Source: an uncultured Eubacteriales bacterium (GTDB lineage: Bacteria > Bacillota > Clostridia > Lachnospirales > Lachnospiraceae). Taken from it: a stretch of DNA of 64,000 nucleotides. Each line of letters opens with the position of its first letter. Positions within the stretch are counted from its first letter, which is position 1. The stretch is taken from NCBI GenBank assembly GCA_900316715.1, contig ONEC01000001.1, positions 16,286-80,285 on the forward strand, written 5' to 3'. The notes under the pieces are model-generated. The model saw nothing but the letters and a program-made list of their open reading frames with translations, did no database searches and was not told the DNA's origin. A program made the translations under genes and the position numbers. Below, piece by piece: positions 7,496 through 18,600 of the stretch.

Positions 7496-8605
7496 TTATA
7501 ATCTGACAGCCGCATCCACTATTCTTTCAGCGGAGTGTCCGTCACATGAACCCATATATTCTTTCCAGAAAGCATCATATTCTTTCGGATCAATATCATA
7601 ATCTGATGATAATATGCATTCCTTCAGTTCTTCCGGTTCAGTAATAAGCCTGCACGGAAAACTTTCCGGATCCTTATAGAAACCTCTTTCTGTTCTAAAC
7701 AGCTCTATATCGGGACAGTATAACACAAAAGGCTTCCTGTATACAGCATAATCAAAAACAATTGAAGAATAATCCGTGATAAGAAGATCCACCACCGGAA
7801 GAAGCTCCATTGTATTTACGCTGTCTTTTCCTGTTCTCATAAGTGGATGAGGCATTACTATCGTATACCAGTCATCACCTAATTCATAGAGAACCTTATC
7901 CTGTCCTGTACTCATGGCAGAACACTGAGGGTCCGCTGCATTTCCTGAAAAGGAAGGAGCATATAATGCCACTTTTCTTCCGAGAGCCTCATTATGTTCC
8001 TTAAAGAACTTCTCTCTGCAGCGTTCCTGCCAACGCCTATCCATAAGTGTATCTGTTCTTGCTATTCCTGTACTCACTGCCGTTCCCGGACTGAGTCTGA
8101 GGGCCTGTTCCCAGACCGGCTCACATACCGGTGCACTTACTGTAACGAGATCATAGTTCTTCGTCACATCGCCCTTATAATATTCAGGAATATCATCAGC
8201 TGTATCATATCCCATCTTCTTCAGAAGACCGCCAGAATGCCACAGCTGGATAACCTTAGTCTCCGGTCTCTTCTCACAGGATGAAACCGGAAGAAAATAA
8301 CTCGATATGAATATCATCCCGGAGGTTGCATATTCCATCATGAACTGTCTCATAAAGCTCATGGCATCTATCATATTCATCTTTCCGATATCTCTGCACA
8401 TGACCTTTACGCTGTAGCCCCTCTTCTTCAGAGCTCTGGCCACCGGGATCATGTTCTCCGTAAGGCCGTTCGAATGTGCATCTGCAAATATGACCTTCTT
8501 CGGATCAACCTCTCCCTTAGCTGCAGCCTTTTTATATATGCCCGGAAGATAATCATTCTGAACCATACTTTTTATAAGCTGCTTTGCTTTAAAAAACTTC
8601 TTCAT
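7496..8605 (-). CDS. CDP-glycerol glycerophosphotransferase family protein
   Basis: 369 residues from ATG 8603-8605; a GTG at 8612-8614 is an alternative. It belongs to the TagB/TagF family that adds glycerol- or ribitol-phosphate to teichoic-acid-like polymers at the inner membrane face. Motifs seen are QLWHSGGLLKKMG near 125, MPHPLM, LLITDYSSIVFDYA and RGFYKDPESFP, all expected for the nucleotide-binding C-terminal half. The first 40 residues are basic and could contact the membrane. The ATG follows the TPR gene's TAA by one base, so translation is coupled. The polymer is not known from this sequence. Confidence 0.88.
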   Translation of the reverse strand: MKKFFKAKQLIKSMVQNDYLPGIYKKAAAKGEVDPKKVIFADAHSNGLTENMIPVARALKKRGYSVKVMCRDIGKMNMIDAMSFMRQFMMEYATSGMIFISSYFLPVSSCEKRPETKVIQLWHSGGLLKKMGYDTADDIPEYYKGDVTKNYDLVTVSAPVCEPVWEQALRLSPGTAVSTGIARTDTLMDRRWQERCREKFFKEHNEALGRKVALYAPSFSGNAADPQCSAMSTGQDKVLYELGDDWYTIVMPHPLMRTGKDSVNTMELLPVVDLLITDYSSIVFDYAVYRKPFVLYCPDIELFRTERGFYKDPESFPCRLITEPEELKECILSSDYDIDPKEYDAFWKEYMGSCDGHSAERIVDAAVRL

Positions 8606-8606
8606 G

Positions 8607-9872
8607 TTATTCACCCTGAATAAGAAGCTCTATATCGGAATTGGTTATGCCTCTGACATTTGCATTATTTCTTTCTGCAGCAGCATTATCCACCTGTCCG
8701 ATATTATGACCGACACCGGTTCTGTTAACAGCCTCCAAGCCTTCCCCTTCTCTCTTATCATCAGGGAGCTCAACTACAACCGAACCACCACCGGCTTCGA
8801 CCGCAGTCTTAAGAGTTTCTATCTCTTCCTTCTGCTGATCGATAGTCTTCTTATAACCTGATTCCATCTCATCATAGACCGCAGCCTTTTCCTCTGCACT
8901 TCTGAGCTGGGTATTCAGGTTATCTATTTCTGAATTTCTGGATGCAAGCGTACTGTTATATGTACGCTCCATCTCATTGATCCTGTCGTTAAATTCCTTC
9001 TTTATTCCCGGAGCTATAAGGAAATAGAACACACATGCGCCTATAATGATTCCGGCAAACATGTAAAGGTTGGAGTATCGGACCATATTCTGTTCTCTGG
9101 TCTTCTTAACTCTTACCCTGACCTTCTCTTTTTCCTTCGGACTGATCTTACGGGCAGGTCTCTTTCCGACCTCCTCTTCCATTCCGTAATAATCGAATAT
9201 CTCTCCTGAGCTTTCCTCATTTTGCTCTATAAGCCTGTTCAGGCTTTCATCAGTCTCGCCCATCTCTCTCAGTAAATGTATGGCTGTTGTATTTCCTCTA
9301 TCAATAGAAAGAACATGCGCCAGATACTTCTTGGCCACACCATTTCTCTTTGTCTCTATAGAGATAAGTGCAAGCAGAAGGTATGCTTTCACAAAGTGAT
9401 CATTTCCGGTAATACACTTATGAAGCTGTATATTAGCCAGATCAAATTCGTGGTTCTCTGCCTGCTGAAGAGCCTGATTAAATACTCTTGCCAGTTCATC
9501 GCTTTCTTCAAGAGTTTTAGGATTATCTCTCAGTTCCTTCAGATACTTGACTGCCGGATTATCAGACGATCTGTAATTTGCACTCATTACCCAGTGGGAC
9601 AGTGCCGGCACTGTCTCTCCCATCTCGTAATATATAAGTCCCAGGAGATTACGTGCTTCCACATTCGTCTTATTATATCTGAGAGACATCTTAAGAGCAT
9701 CCATAGCACCGGTAAGGTCATGAACTCTGGCTCTGTCGAGACCTATGTTGTAATAGTACAGCGATGTGTTGCCTGCTTTTTTCAGAAAGCTTTCGTGGAG
9801 TCTGCATGACGTGCAGTAGCCTCCCGCTCCCACAGGCTTGCCACAGTAGCTGCACAGTTTTCTTCCTGCCAT
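8607..9872 (-). CDS. Zinc-ribbon and TPR membrane protein with coiled coil
   Basis: 421 residues. An N-terminal zinc ribbon CSYCGKPVGAGGYCTSC (about 7-23) is followed by tetratricopeptide-type helices (about 35-205), a basic stretch, one membrane segment (about 268-288, FAGIIIGACVFYFLIAPG), and an external coiled coil (about 290-345) with a low-complexity tail. The TPR part would be cytoplasmic and the coiled coil outside. This suggests a scaffold linking the cytoplasm to the envelope, fitting the next gene, a CDP-glycerol transferase. A 49-residue ORF ends two bases before its ATG. Confidence 0.8.
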   Translation of the reverse strand: MAGRKLCSYCGKPVGAGGYCTSCRLHESFLKKAGNTSLYYYNIGLDRARVHDLTGAMDALKMSLRYNKTNVEARNLLGLIYYEMGETVPALSHWVMSANYRSSDNPAVKYLKELRDNPKTLEESDELARVFNQALQQAENHEFDLANIQLHKCITGNDHFVKAYLLLALISIETKRNGVAKKYLAHVLSIDRGNTTAIHLLREMGETDESLNRLIEQNEESSGEIFDYYGMEEEVGKRPARKISPKEKEKVRVRVKKTREQNMVRYSNLYMFAGIIIGACVFYFLIAPGIKKEFNDRINEMERTYNSTLASRNSEIDNLNTQLRSAEEKAAVYDEMESGYKKTIDQQKEEIETLKTAVEAGGGSVVVELPDDKREGEGLEAVNRTGVGHNIGQVDNAAAERNNANVRGITNSDIELLIQGE

Positions 9873-9874
9873 AA

Positions 9875-10024
9875 CTACTTCCTCTCGGTTCCTCTCAGAT
9901 CCTCAGTCATCTGAAGAACGATATCTGCTATATCCTTAAGATCGTTCTTATATATATCCTCCTCTGCCTGGCTTACTTCCAGACTTGGAGCAAATCTTTT
10001 AATCTCTTCATCAAAATCTATCAT
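9875..10024 (-). CDS. 49-residue ORF coupled to folC
   Basis: Reading 10024 down to 9875 gives 49 residues starting MIDFDEEIKRFAPSLEV and ending GTERK. It is acidic and helical in character, with no recognised motif. Its ATG overlaps the folC stop as ATGA, and its TAG lies two bases before the TPR gene's ATG, so it fills the folC-TPR gap exactly. This tight packing between two coupled genes is good evidence of translation. It may be a partner of the TPR protein or of FolC; nothing in the sequence decides. Confidence 0.7.
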   Translation of the reverse strand: MIDFDEEIKRFAPSLEVSQAEEDIYKNDLKDIADIVLQMTEDLRGTERK

Positions 10025-11322
10025 TGTATCTTTAAAACCTCTCCCGCCATGTATAACGAACCTGTAATTATAAGAAGTTCCTCATCCTGCAGATTCTCCA
10101 TGGCTGTCTTATATGCCTCTGCACAACTCTTCGAATATACGATCTCTGCCTTATCTCCCAGAGCTTTTGCAAAAAGCTCACCGGCAACCTTGCTGTCCAG
10201 ACGTCTTCCGGACTCAAGCTCCGTAACGTATACCATATCCGGAGCGATACCTGAAGACAGAGTTTCTATCAGCTTCTCGTAATCCTTATCACTTGATACC
10301 GCAAAGATAAGTTTTACAGTCAGCTTTCTCAGGTTTCCATACTGCTTTTTCAGCGCCTTAACGAATTCTTCACACGCATCAGGATTATGCGCTCCGTCGA
10401 GTATAACATTATTCTTCAGATATTGGAACCTTCCCGGCATACTGAATCTTGCCAGTGCTCTGTGAATGATATCCGACTTCTCGGCTATATCCATATCATG
10501 GAACAGCCTGTCAAACATATAAACAGACTCGCTTGCGTTCCTTGTCTGATATACAGCGCCATTGTTAAGTATCAGATTATTGTATGTATAATATCTGTTA
10601 TCAAGGGAAAAATCAATCTTTCCCTGCTCTGTACTGTTAATGATGATCTCTGTCCAGTACGCATTAAATGCAGGGCATCCCTTCTCTCTTGCCACATGCT
10701 CTATAACTTTGTTAGCGGAAGTCTTACCTGTGAAGTATACAACAGGCACGCCCTTCTTGATAATGCCTGCCTTCTCTCCTGCAATCTCTTCTATGGTATC
10801 TCCCAGGTACTGGGTATGATCGAAACCAATGCGGGTGATGGCTGTCATACAAGGCTGTATGCAGTTTGTGGCATCAAGTCTTCCGCCCATTCCTGTCTCA
10901 TATACAACATAGTCTGCCTTCTGCTCGGAAAAATATACGGCTCCCATGGCAAACAGGAATTCGAAATATGCCGGATGACTTCCGCCTGCTTCTACAAGCT
11001 TATCTGATGCATCCTTAACGACATCAAATATTCTTCCAAAATCCTCATCACTGATATTTACTCCGTTGATGGATATTCTTTCATTAATATCTACAAGATG
11101 CGGAGATACAAAGAGTCCGGTCTTATATCCTGACTCCTCCAGCATAAGGCTCATCATCTTAGCTACAGAACCCTTTCCATCTGTTCCTGCTATATGAACA
11201 GTCTTTGCATCTCTCTCCGGATTACCAAGTATCTCCATGAGTTTCCGGGTATTCTCCGGTCCTGTCTTATCAGCAAATCTAGGGATATCACTTATATACT
11301 TTTCAGCTTCCTGCTTTGTCAT
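10021..11322 (-). CDS. folC: Folylpolyglutamate synthase / dihydrofolate synthase
   Basis: 433 residues, typical for FolC, which joins glutamate to dihydropteroate or to folates using ATP. Motifs: ATP loop AGTDGKGSVAKM (about 45-56), FVSPHLVDINERI, YETGMGGRLDATN, and DGAHNPDACEEF in the C-terminal domain. The start ATG has GAGG upstream. It follows queF by 13 bases and overlaps the next small ORF by four bases. Folate and 7-deazaguanine synthesis share GTP cyclohydrolase (folE at 59251), so the pairing with queF makes metabolic sense. Confidence 0.95.
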   Translation of the reverse strand: MTKQEAEKYISDIPRFADKTGPENTRKLMEILGNPERDAKTVHIAGTDGKGSVAKMMSLMLEESGYKTGLFVSPHLVDINERISINGVNISDEDFGRIFDVVKDASDKLVEAGGSHPAYFEFLFAMGAVYFSEQKADYVVYETGMGGRLDATNCIQPCMTAITRIGFDHTQYLGDTIEEIAGEKAGIIKKGVPVVYFTGKTSANKVIEHVAREKGCPAFNAYWTEIIINSTEQGKIDFSLDNRYYTYNNLILNNGAVYQTRNASESVYMFDRLFHDMDIAEKSDIIHRALARFSMPGRFQYLKNNVILDGAHNPDACEEFVKALKKQYGNLRKLTVKLIFAVSSDKDYEKLIETLSSGIAPDMVYVTELESGRRLDSKVAGELFAKALGDKAEIVYSKSCAEAYKTAMENLQDEELLIITGSLYMAGEVLKIQ

Positions 11323-11335
11323 AACTTCCTCTTTC

Positions 11336-11830
11336 TTATCTGTTGTCTACTTTTTCCGGATACATGTCATGCTCTGTAAGTCTCTTCCATGCAACCTCTT
11401 CCCACTTTGTTCCAGGCTTTCCGTAATTGCAGTATGGATCGATGGATATACCACCGCGTGGTGTGAACTTTCCCCATACCTCGATATACTTTGGATCCAT
11501 AAGTGCGATAAGATCCTTCATAATCTTATTCATACAGTCTTCATGGAAATCTCCATGATTTCTGAAACTGAAGAGATAGAGCTTAAGAGACTTGCTCTCG
11601 ACCATTCTCTCTCCCGGAACATAAGATATATAAACTGTAGCGAAGTCCGGCTGACCTGTGATAGGGCAGAGACTTGTGAACTCCGGACAGTTGAACTTTA
11701 CGAAGTAATCATTATCCGGATGCTTATTGATAAATGTTTCCAGTACCTCCGGTGCATAGTCCTGAGGTATAGCTGTTTTCTTATTTCCAAGTAATGTAAT
11801 TCCTTCTTTTTCTAAATCTGTTCTGGACAT
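11336..11830 (-). CDS. queF: NADPH-dependent preQ0 reductase QueF
   Basis: 164 residues from the ATG at 11828-11830, chosen because AAGGAG lies six bases before it; an upstream start would add eight residues. Reduces 7-cyano-7-deazaguanine (preQ0) to preQ1. The catalytic C55 ([13 protein letters not shown]) and D62, the [21 protein letters not shown] block and E97 fall at the positions known for the short Bacillus-type QueF. It lies 13 bases after addA and 13 bases before folC. Confidence 0.95.
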   Translation of the reverse strand: MSRTDLEKEGITLLGNKKTAIPQDYAPEVLETFINKHPDNDYFVKFNCPEFTSLCPITGQPDFATVYISYVPGERMVESKSLKLYLFSFRNHGDFHEDCMNKIMKDLIALMDPKYIEVWGKFTPRGGISIDPYCNYGKPGTKWEEVAWKRLTEHDMYPEKVDNR

Positions 11831-11843
11831 ATATATCTCCTTT

Positions 11844-14800
11844 TCAAATGTCACTCAGCTTCACAGGGCAGTCAACCTCCTGCTGCTGTGCAAAGCAATA
11901 AAATATTATACCATTTATTTTCGCATCTGTAATCCTTGAAAGTGAAAGAGCATATAATTCAAGCTGAACACTGTATCTGTCGATAAGCTCTGTCGCTTCC
12001 TTTACACGGTCTGTCTTGTAATCAATAAGGGTTACATATTTCTGTCCATCTTCTCCTATCTCATAGAAGAAAGCATCTACGATTCCCTGAACCGTGATCA
12101 TATCATCACCGAAGTTCTCTTCACTGTAACCCAGTCCAGGAATCTCTGAAGGCTTCATTCCCATAAGGAAGGATTTCTCTCTATAAAGCATGCCTCTTTC
12201 CGCCGCTTTCTTCATTCTTCTGAAGAGAGAGGTCTCATCATCACTGTAGAAGCCAAGAACCATATCTCTTCTGAGATGTGCTCTATCCTCATCCGTAAAG
12301 AAGTTCTTCTCGATTATCCTGTCTATCTCCGCATCCATATCACTAAGGGAATTGATCTTCGAATAGTCCAGAAGTTCCATAATCTTATGGATAACGGTTC
12401 CTCGTCTTGTACCGGGATATATATCCTTCTTCTTTTCTTCAACCGGATCTCTGTCATCAAATCTTTCTTCATCCGGTTCAGCCACTTCCTCGTCCGTTGC
12501 CTGTGCCAGCTCTGCTTCCACTGCCTTCGGGTCAAGGGTGATCCTTCTCGGAATCTTTCCTTCTTCCTCAAGCTTTATCGTATAGGCTCTTTCAATTCCG
12601 CTTACAGCCGCCTTAGAAGGCGCAGAAACCGCCGCAAGATAAGGATAGGTGTAATTGTAAGGGTTAACTGCTATATCCGGCTTATCAGCCTCTATTTCAA
12701 GGACCTTGCTCTTTAATCTGGCGTAGGCCTCCTCCGGTTTTGAAGCTCTTTTTCCTTCTTTTATACCTGTGTACTCTGATATAACTTCTGTCTTATTCAT
12801 GGTCTTCAATTCAAAGAAGTTTTCAAAGCCGTCACAGTTGACAGCCGGAAGAAGCATTTTAAGCAGTGCATGGCATTTACTTATAATGGTCTCATAATTA
12901 TAAGACAGTTTTGAATAGTCTGTAGTATTTGTATTTCCGGTTATGATAAGCTTTTCTTTGGCACGTGTCATTGCAACATATAGAAGACGCATTTCCTCAG
13001 CTATCATCTCTTTCATCTGTATGCGTCTGAAAATCTCTTTTCTGATTCCCTTTCTGGACATGCATATGCCATTCTCCATAACCTCATATGAATCATGGGC
13101 TATTCCAAGTTCTGAATCAACCATTACAGCTGAATTCAGATCATTCGTATTAAAGTTATGCGCCGTTCTTGCCAGTATAACTACCGGATATTCAAGACCT
13201 TTACTGCTGTGGATAGTAGTTACATGCACCACATTTCCTGCATCGGAAGCAGCTTCTGCCTTACCAAAATCAATATCATGGATCTTGCATTTTTCAATAT
13301 AACGCATGAACTCAAACAGGCTGGTAAAACCTGATTTCTCAAAGCTTTCTGCTCTGTACCTGAGCATTCTTACATTTGCCAGTCTGATGTCACCTTCAGG
13401 CATGGAAGATACAAATACATCATATTCAGTATCTTCAAGAATCCTGTCAATAAGTTCTGCAATAGATATATATGACTTAACCGCTTTCCACTTTTCGATC
13501 AGACCATTTACCAGGTCTAACTTTACTGCAGTTTTTCTCAGAGCATCATCTTCAGCATCTCTGTATGCGTTGGCAAAATCAACGCACATATCATACATAT
13601 ATCTCCTTCTTAGCGGCCTTCTTGTAACAATCAATGCCAGCTCCGGTTCTGTAAAACCGCCTATCTCCGATAACAGGACTGACACATATGGTATATCCTG
13701 TCTGGAATTATCTATTACCGACAGAACTGCTAACAGAGTCATTATCTCTGAAGCATCGAAATAGCCCGATTTACTATCAAGTTTTACCGGTATTCCCATT
13801 CCCGTGAGAATATCGATCATCGGTTCAGCTCCCGAGACTGTTCTCATAAGGATGGTTATATCACCGAAGTTTACCTTCCTACCCAATCCGGAATCCTTAC
13901 TGTCATCTACAAGTTCCAGTATTCTTTTTCCGATCATGATAGCTTCCGCTTCATCACCGTTCATCAGATCAAGAGAGCTTAAAGATGCACCACTTTCAGA
14001 ACCCTCTTCTGCATCTTCATCTGATGCTCCATCATCTGTTTTAGTATTCAATAAAAGGATTTCAGGAAGAATTCTTCTTTCCTCCTCTTCCCCTTCTGCA
14101 TCCTTCTTTTTTTCAGGTGCATTAAGACGGGCTTCGTCATCGTACTCTATTCCGCCCACTTCTTTTATCATAAGATTCCTGAAGATAAAGTTTGTCGCTT
14201 CAAGTATCTCTTTTCTGGATCTGTAGTTGGTATTGAGATTCAGAAGGATACCGTCCCCGTCTTCTTCTGCATAATTCGCACTCTTTTCCATAAACAGTGC
14301 CGGCTTGGCAAGTCGGAATCTGTATATGCTCTGCTTAACATCACCGACCATGAAAACATTACATGGATTCCCTTTATCATCACGTCTTGCAACCGAGTTA
14401 AGAATTTCCTCCTGAAGATCATTGCTGTCCTGATACTCATCAATATATATGTATCTGTATCTGTCTCGTAGTTCCACTGCAGCAGGAGTAAGACATCCTG
14501 TTTCTTCATCACGAAGAACCTTATATGCGAAATGCGCTATATCTCCAAATTCATACTTCCTGTTTCGTCTCTTTTCAGCAAGAAGTCTTTCAGCAAAAAC
14601 CTCGGTACACTCTATCATCTTAAGAGTCATCCATCGATTCCTGTCCTGCTCCTTTATGATTTCACCTATATCAGGTATAGTCTGAAAGAACAGCTTTATA
14701 TTTTCTCTGAGTGATGCATAGTTTTCTATATCTTTTCCAAAGGCTTCTATGCATGCATTTTTCTTACTGAAGGTTTTCAGTTTCGCTGATGCAGCAAGAC

Positions 14801-15620
14801 GCATCTCTTCCATTGACTTCGCATCAAGAAAGCCAGAAACATTATCTATATCAGACGAAATTGTGTCTATCAGATTACTTACCAGCTTATCATTCTCCAG
14901 TCCTTTCAGCGGCAGATAATCTTCTCTCAATTTCTCTAAACGAAGCTTCGCATCTGTAAAAAACCTTTCGGCCTCATCGACAACAGACACTAACCACGGG
15001 AGCTTTCTAACCTCGTCACCGGAAGCTTCTGCTTCTTTTCTCATTCCATCGAAGAAGCCCCTCTCATCTGCATGGCTCTGAGACACTCTGTATATCTGGA
15101 AAATAGCATCTCTGAGTTTTGTATCATCCATGCCCTTCTTCATAAAAAGACTGGCCAGCCTCTTAAATTCTTCATCCGTCTCATACCACTCGTTAAAGCA
15201 GTCATCAAGAATATCTTCATGAAGCATCTTTGCTTCTTGTGCATCATAAAAGTCGTATGCCGGATCAATTCCGATAAGGCTGAAATTATCTCTGACAACT
15301 CTGTTGCAGAAACTGTCTATGGTGGTAATATCTGCATTTTCAGCCAGTGCCAGCTGCTTTACCATAGACGGATCTTCGCCCTTCTCACATACATCCTCAA
15401 GAGCCTTTATGACCTTCGCCTTCATCTGTGCAGCTGCAGCTCTGGTAAATGTAACTACAAGAAGCTCGTCTATATCACATTTGTTTTCCATAACACTTCT
15501 AATAATTCTTTCGACAAGCACTGCCGTCTTTCCTGATCCGGCTGCCGCTGATACGAGGATATTCTTATCCTCATTCAGACTTTCCAGAACTCTTAGTTGT
15601 GCTTTGTTCCATTCTGTCAT
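11844..15620 (-). CDS. addA: ATP-dependent helicase/nuclease subunit AddA
   Basis: 1258 residues from the ATG at 15618-15620 (GGGAAAGGG upstream). The UvrD-type helicase half has Walker [10 protein letters not shown] (24-32), [38 protein letters not shown] and [13 protein letters not shown]. The C-terminal nuclease has [13 protein letters not shown] and [12 protein letters not shown] with catalytic D and K. With AddB it processes double-strand breaks for RecA recombination, the Gram-positive counterpart of RecBCD. Its start overlaps the end of addB by 50 bases. Length and motif order are normal. Confidence 0.97.
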   Translation of the reverse strand: MTEWNKAQLRVLESLNEDKNILVSAAAGSGKTAVLVERIIRSVMENKCDIDELLVVTFTRAAAAQMKAKVIKALEDVCEKGEDPSMVKQLALAENADITTIDSFCNRVVRDNFSLIGIDPAYDFYDAQEAKMLHEDILDDCFNEWYETDEEFKRLASLFMKKGMDDTKLRDAIFQIYRVSQSHADERGFFDGMRKEAEASGDEVRKLPWLVSVVDEAERFFTDAKLRLEKLREDYLPLKGLENDKLVSNLIDTISSDIDNVSGFLDAKSMEEMRLAASAKLKTFSKKNACIEAFGKDIENYASLRENIKLFFQTIPDIGEIIKEQDRNRWMTLKMIECTEVFAERLLAEKRRNRKYEFGDIAHFAYKVLRDEETGCLTPAAVELRDRYRYIYIDEYQDSNDLQEEILNSVARRDDKGNPCNVFMVGDVKQSIYRFRLAKPALFMEKSANYAEEDGDGILLNLNTNYRSRKEILEATNFIFRNLMIKEVGGIEYDDEARLNAPEKKKDAEGEEEERRILPEILLLNTKTDDGASDEDAEEGSESGASLSSLDLMNGDEAEAIMIGKRILELVDDSKDSGLGRKVNFGDITILMRTVSGAEPMIDILTGMGIPVKLDSKSGYFDASEIMTLLAVLSVIDNSRQDIPYVSVLLSEIGGFTEPELALIVTRRPLRRRYMYDMCVDFANAYRDAEDDALRKTAVKLDLVNGLIEKWKAVKSYISIAELIDRILEDTEYDVFVSSMPEGDIRLANVRMLRYRAESFEKSGFTSLFEFMRYIEKCKIHDIDFGKAEAASDAGNVVHVTTIHSSKGLEYPVVILARTAHNFNTNDLNSAVMVDSELGIAHDSYEVMENGICMSRKGIRKEIFRRIQMKEMIAEEMRLLYVAMTRAKEKLIITGNTNTTDYSKLSYNYETIISKCHALLKMLLPAVNCDGFENFFELKTMNKTEVISEYTGIKEGKRASKPEEAYARLKSKVLEIEADKPDIAVNPYNYTYPYLAAVSAPSKAAVSGIERAYTIKLEEEGKIPRRITLDPKAVEAELAQATDEEVAEPDEERFDDRDPVEEKKKDIYPGTRRGTVIHKIMELLDYSKINSLSDMDAEIDRIIEKNFFTDEDRAHLRRDMVLGFYSDDETSLFRRMKKAAERGMLYREKSFLMGMKPSEIPGLGYSEENFGDDMITVQGIVDAFFYEIGEDGQKYVTLIDYKTDRVKEATELIDRYSVQLELYALSLSRITDAKINGIIFYCFAQQQEVDCPVKLSDI

Positions 15621-18600
15621 AATTAACCCTTTCCCGTACATCCTGCGTCATAGCTGATATAGCCACTACTGCGCTTTCCTTCCTGTCCGGTACATAATTA
15701 ACTCGTCCACCGTATATTCCGAATCTGCAGATCTGCTTATAATCGCAATATACACATTTAACTTTACCCTGTTTTCCAAATCTTACAGGCTGCTTTCTGA
15801 TATCTCCTTCAAGAATCTGCTCTGTTATATCAACCATTTTATTTCTGCTATATAAACCAAGTCCTTCCAGCTGACTAGTCACTATAGCCGACGTACTCTT
15901 GGAAAACTCTTCTCCTCTGCCTTTATCAATCGGCACGACCGTTCCTTTTCCAAAGTTTCCGGAATCATCAACTATTCCATCTTCCTGAAGTTTTGCTATC
16001 TTATGTTTTTCAGGATCATCAATATTGACAGCTCCCTTCATTCTAAGAAGCTTATACTGTTCTAATTCAGCAGCAAGCGACTCATCTCCTCCGGCACCTG
16101 CAATCTGCTTTTCAGAAAGTTCAGAAACATCCGGATTCGCCACATGGTAATAATACATGCCTGCCGGAATAACATCTTTGTCCTTAAAATCTCTCTTGAA
16201 GATTTCTTTTATAATATCCATATAGACTGCCAGCTGAAGATCTGTTCCTGCCTTAATGCGGTCAGGATCAAATGCTTTGTCTCCGGTCTTATAATCTATG
16301 ATACGAAATACCTTTTCACCGTCAGTTTCAAAACTGTCCAGTCGGTCTATCTTTCCGTTTATAGTTATCGGAACAGTTTCTCCATCAGGACGGGACGCCT
16401 TAAAGGTTGCAGAGAATGTCTGCTCAAAAGCTTCCGGTATCATTCCTCCCTGACCTATCTGATACTTAATGGTTTTAACTGTTCTTCCCATAAGATCTGC
16501 CAATTCATTTCTTATGACATTATTCTTTCCCTGCTCTGTCTCAGACTCATCCCTGAAGAACTCATTTTCAGAAAGGGCCTTGTCCAGTGCCTTTTCAGCC
16601 ACATCTGTAAGACTCTTATCATTAATCTTCTTCCAGTCGTTGCTGAAATCATTCTTTACAGATTCACCCGTAAGTTCCAACGCCCTGTGAAGAATATTAC
16701 CCACATCAAGAGCCCCAAGCTGCCTCTCTTCTCTAGGAGATAACTTGAGTATATATCTGAGGAAGTATGAATATGGACAGCCGGCATAGCTTTCCATCTT
16801 CGATACTGATATCTCCAGTTTCAGATCTTTCAGAATATCCTGCGGAAGGTTCTCTGCCTGATTGCTGTAAAGTATCGCATCTGCATCATAACAGAAGCAT
16901 TCCGGATCCAGCTTTCTGAAGTCTGCAATGTCCTGGATAGTCCTGTTAAATGTATCCTCCTTCTCCAGCTCTGAAACGGATCTGTCCCTCAGCATATTCA
17001 TGGCCTGACGTACACTGCTGGTAAAATCATAAATGTCCGTCTCTCTGGTTCCACTGAACGGCTCAGGAACGCGTCTCTCTTCCTTAAGTTCAGGGAACAG
17101 TCTCTTTATTCTTCCGAGAACGTAGGATATCTCCATGGAACTTCCATCTCTTGCTGCATCCGCATAGGAAAGCACCAACTTCTGCTCCGGTTTTGTGAGC
17201 ATCTGATAGATATAAAACTGCTCCATATAACTCTGTATGCGGTCATTCGGTGCCAGCTTCTTTCTTATTCCGTTATCATTAAATACTTCTTCTATTCTGT
17301 CCTTATCTCTGTCTGAAAGGAGCTTTCCTCCCGATGAAACTGCAGGAAGGATTCCCTCATTCATGTTGATAAAGTATATAGTCTTCACTCTGTCGAGACG
17401 GCTTCTCTCACAGTCAGCAACAACCACTGCATCAAGAGTCGGTGGGATAACTCCCAGCTTCATATCCTCGATTCCTGAAGACAGGATCTCAAGATAATCA
17501 TGTATGCTCATTTCTTCATCGCCGAGCATCTCATCTATACTGTCAAAAATCGCGCAAAGCTTCTCAAAAAGTCCCTTGAGTGCATTTGCCTCAGCATGCT
17601 TTCCAAGTCTCTCATACATACTTACAGTCAGTTCTATTCTTCCTTCATAGTCCAGCTTCTCAGGAGCCATCATGGTTCTGAGTGCTCTGGTAATATTACT
17701 TACCTTCTCACACTTTCTGTCCAACACAAGCATCGGAATAAGCAGTTCCATGATTGCACTTCTGGCTCTCTCGCAATTCATATAGTCATCCACTATTTCA
17801 TCCTTCAGCTCTTCATCCAGAGAGTCCCTCGATACTTCTATTATCTTTTCCCAGGAACGTCTTCCTCTGATACCATGTCTAAGGGCATGATTTTCAAGCA
17901 CATCAAGAGCTCCGGATATATCATCATCCATAAGTCCAAGTTTGATAAATCCGAAGATGCTGTCGTAATTAAAATCTTTATCTATTATCTGAAGAAGTTT
18001 AATAAGTCCTTCTGTAAACGGATTCTTTCCAAAACTTCTTGATTCGTCTATAAATACAGGTATTCCATAACTCCTGAATATTCCGTCTGCATAGGCACTG
18101 AGTCCCTGCATATCAGCAGTCACAACTGCAAAGTCTTTATATCTTGCACCTGTTCTTACCTGTCTTAAGATATCCTCTGCTACAACACTGAGTTCTATTA
18201 CCTGGTCATCTGCTCTCCAGATCTCTATATCTTCCGGAATCCCAGCATATTCATGGATAGGGAATCTGAATATTCCCTTCTCCAGATGCTCCAGGCCGCT
18301 TCCTTCTTTGAAACGTGAAAGGTCTGTTCCTCTCTTATAGTATTTGATCACAGGTTTCTGAACGAGTATCTCCATCAAAGTTTTATATGTTATATAACTC
18401 TGATAATAGAGCTCATGTTCACGTACAGTCTTATCCTCCTGTACGATCCATCCTTCCATGGTAAGACTGAATATCATTCTTTCTGCTCTGTTTTCCAGTG
18501 CCTCGATAATATCAAACTGATCAGGTGTAAAGCCTCTGAACTCATCGAATACTATTACCGCATTGTCCACCATGCTCTTCACATTATTATTCCTGAGGCA

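Noticed and set aside
6585-7601. A 338-residue open frame on the plus strand
   Set aside because: It lies wholly antisense to ispF and the DUF308 gene, has no ribosome site, and has a composition typical of a shadow frame.
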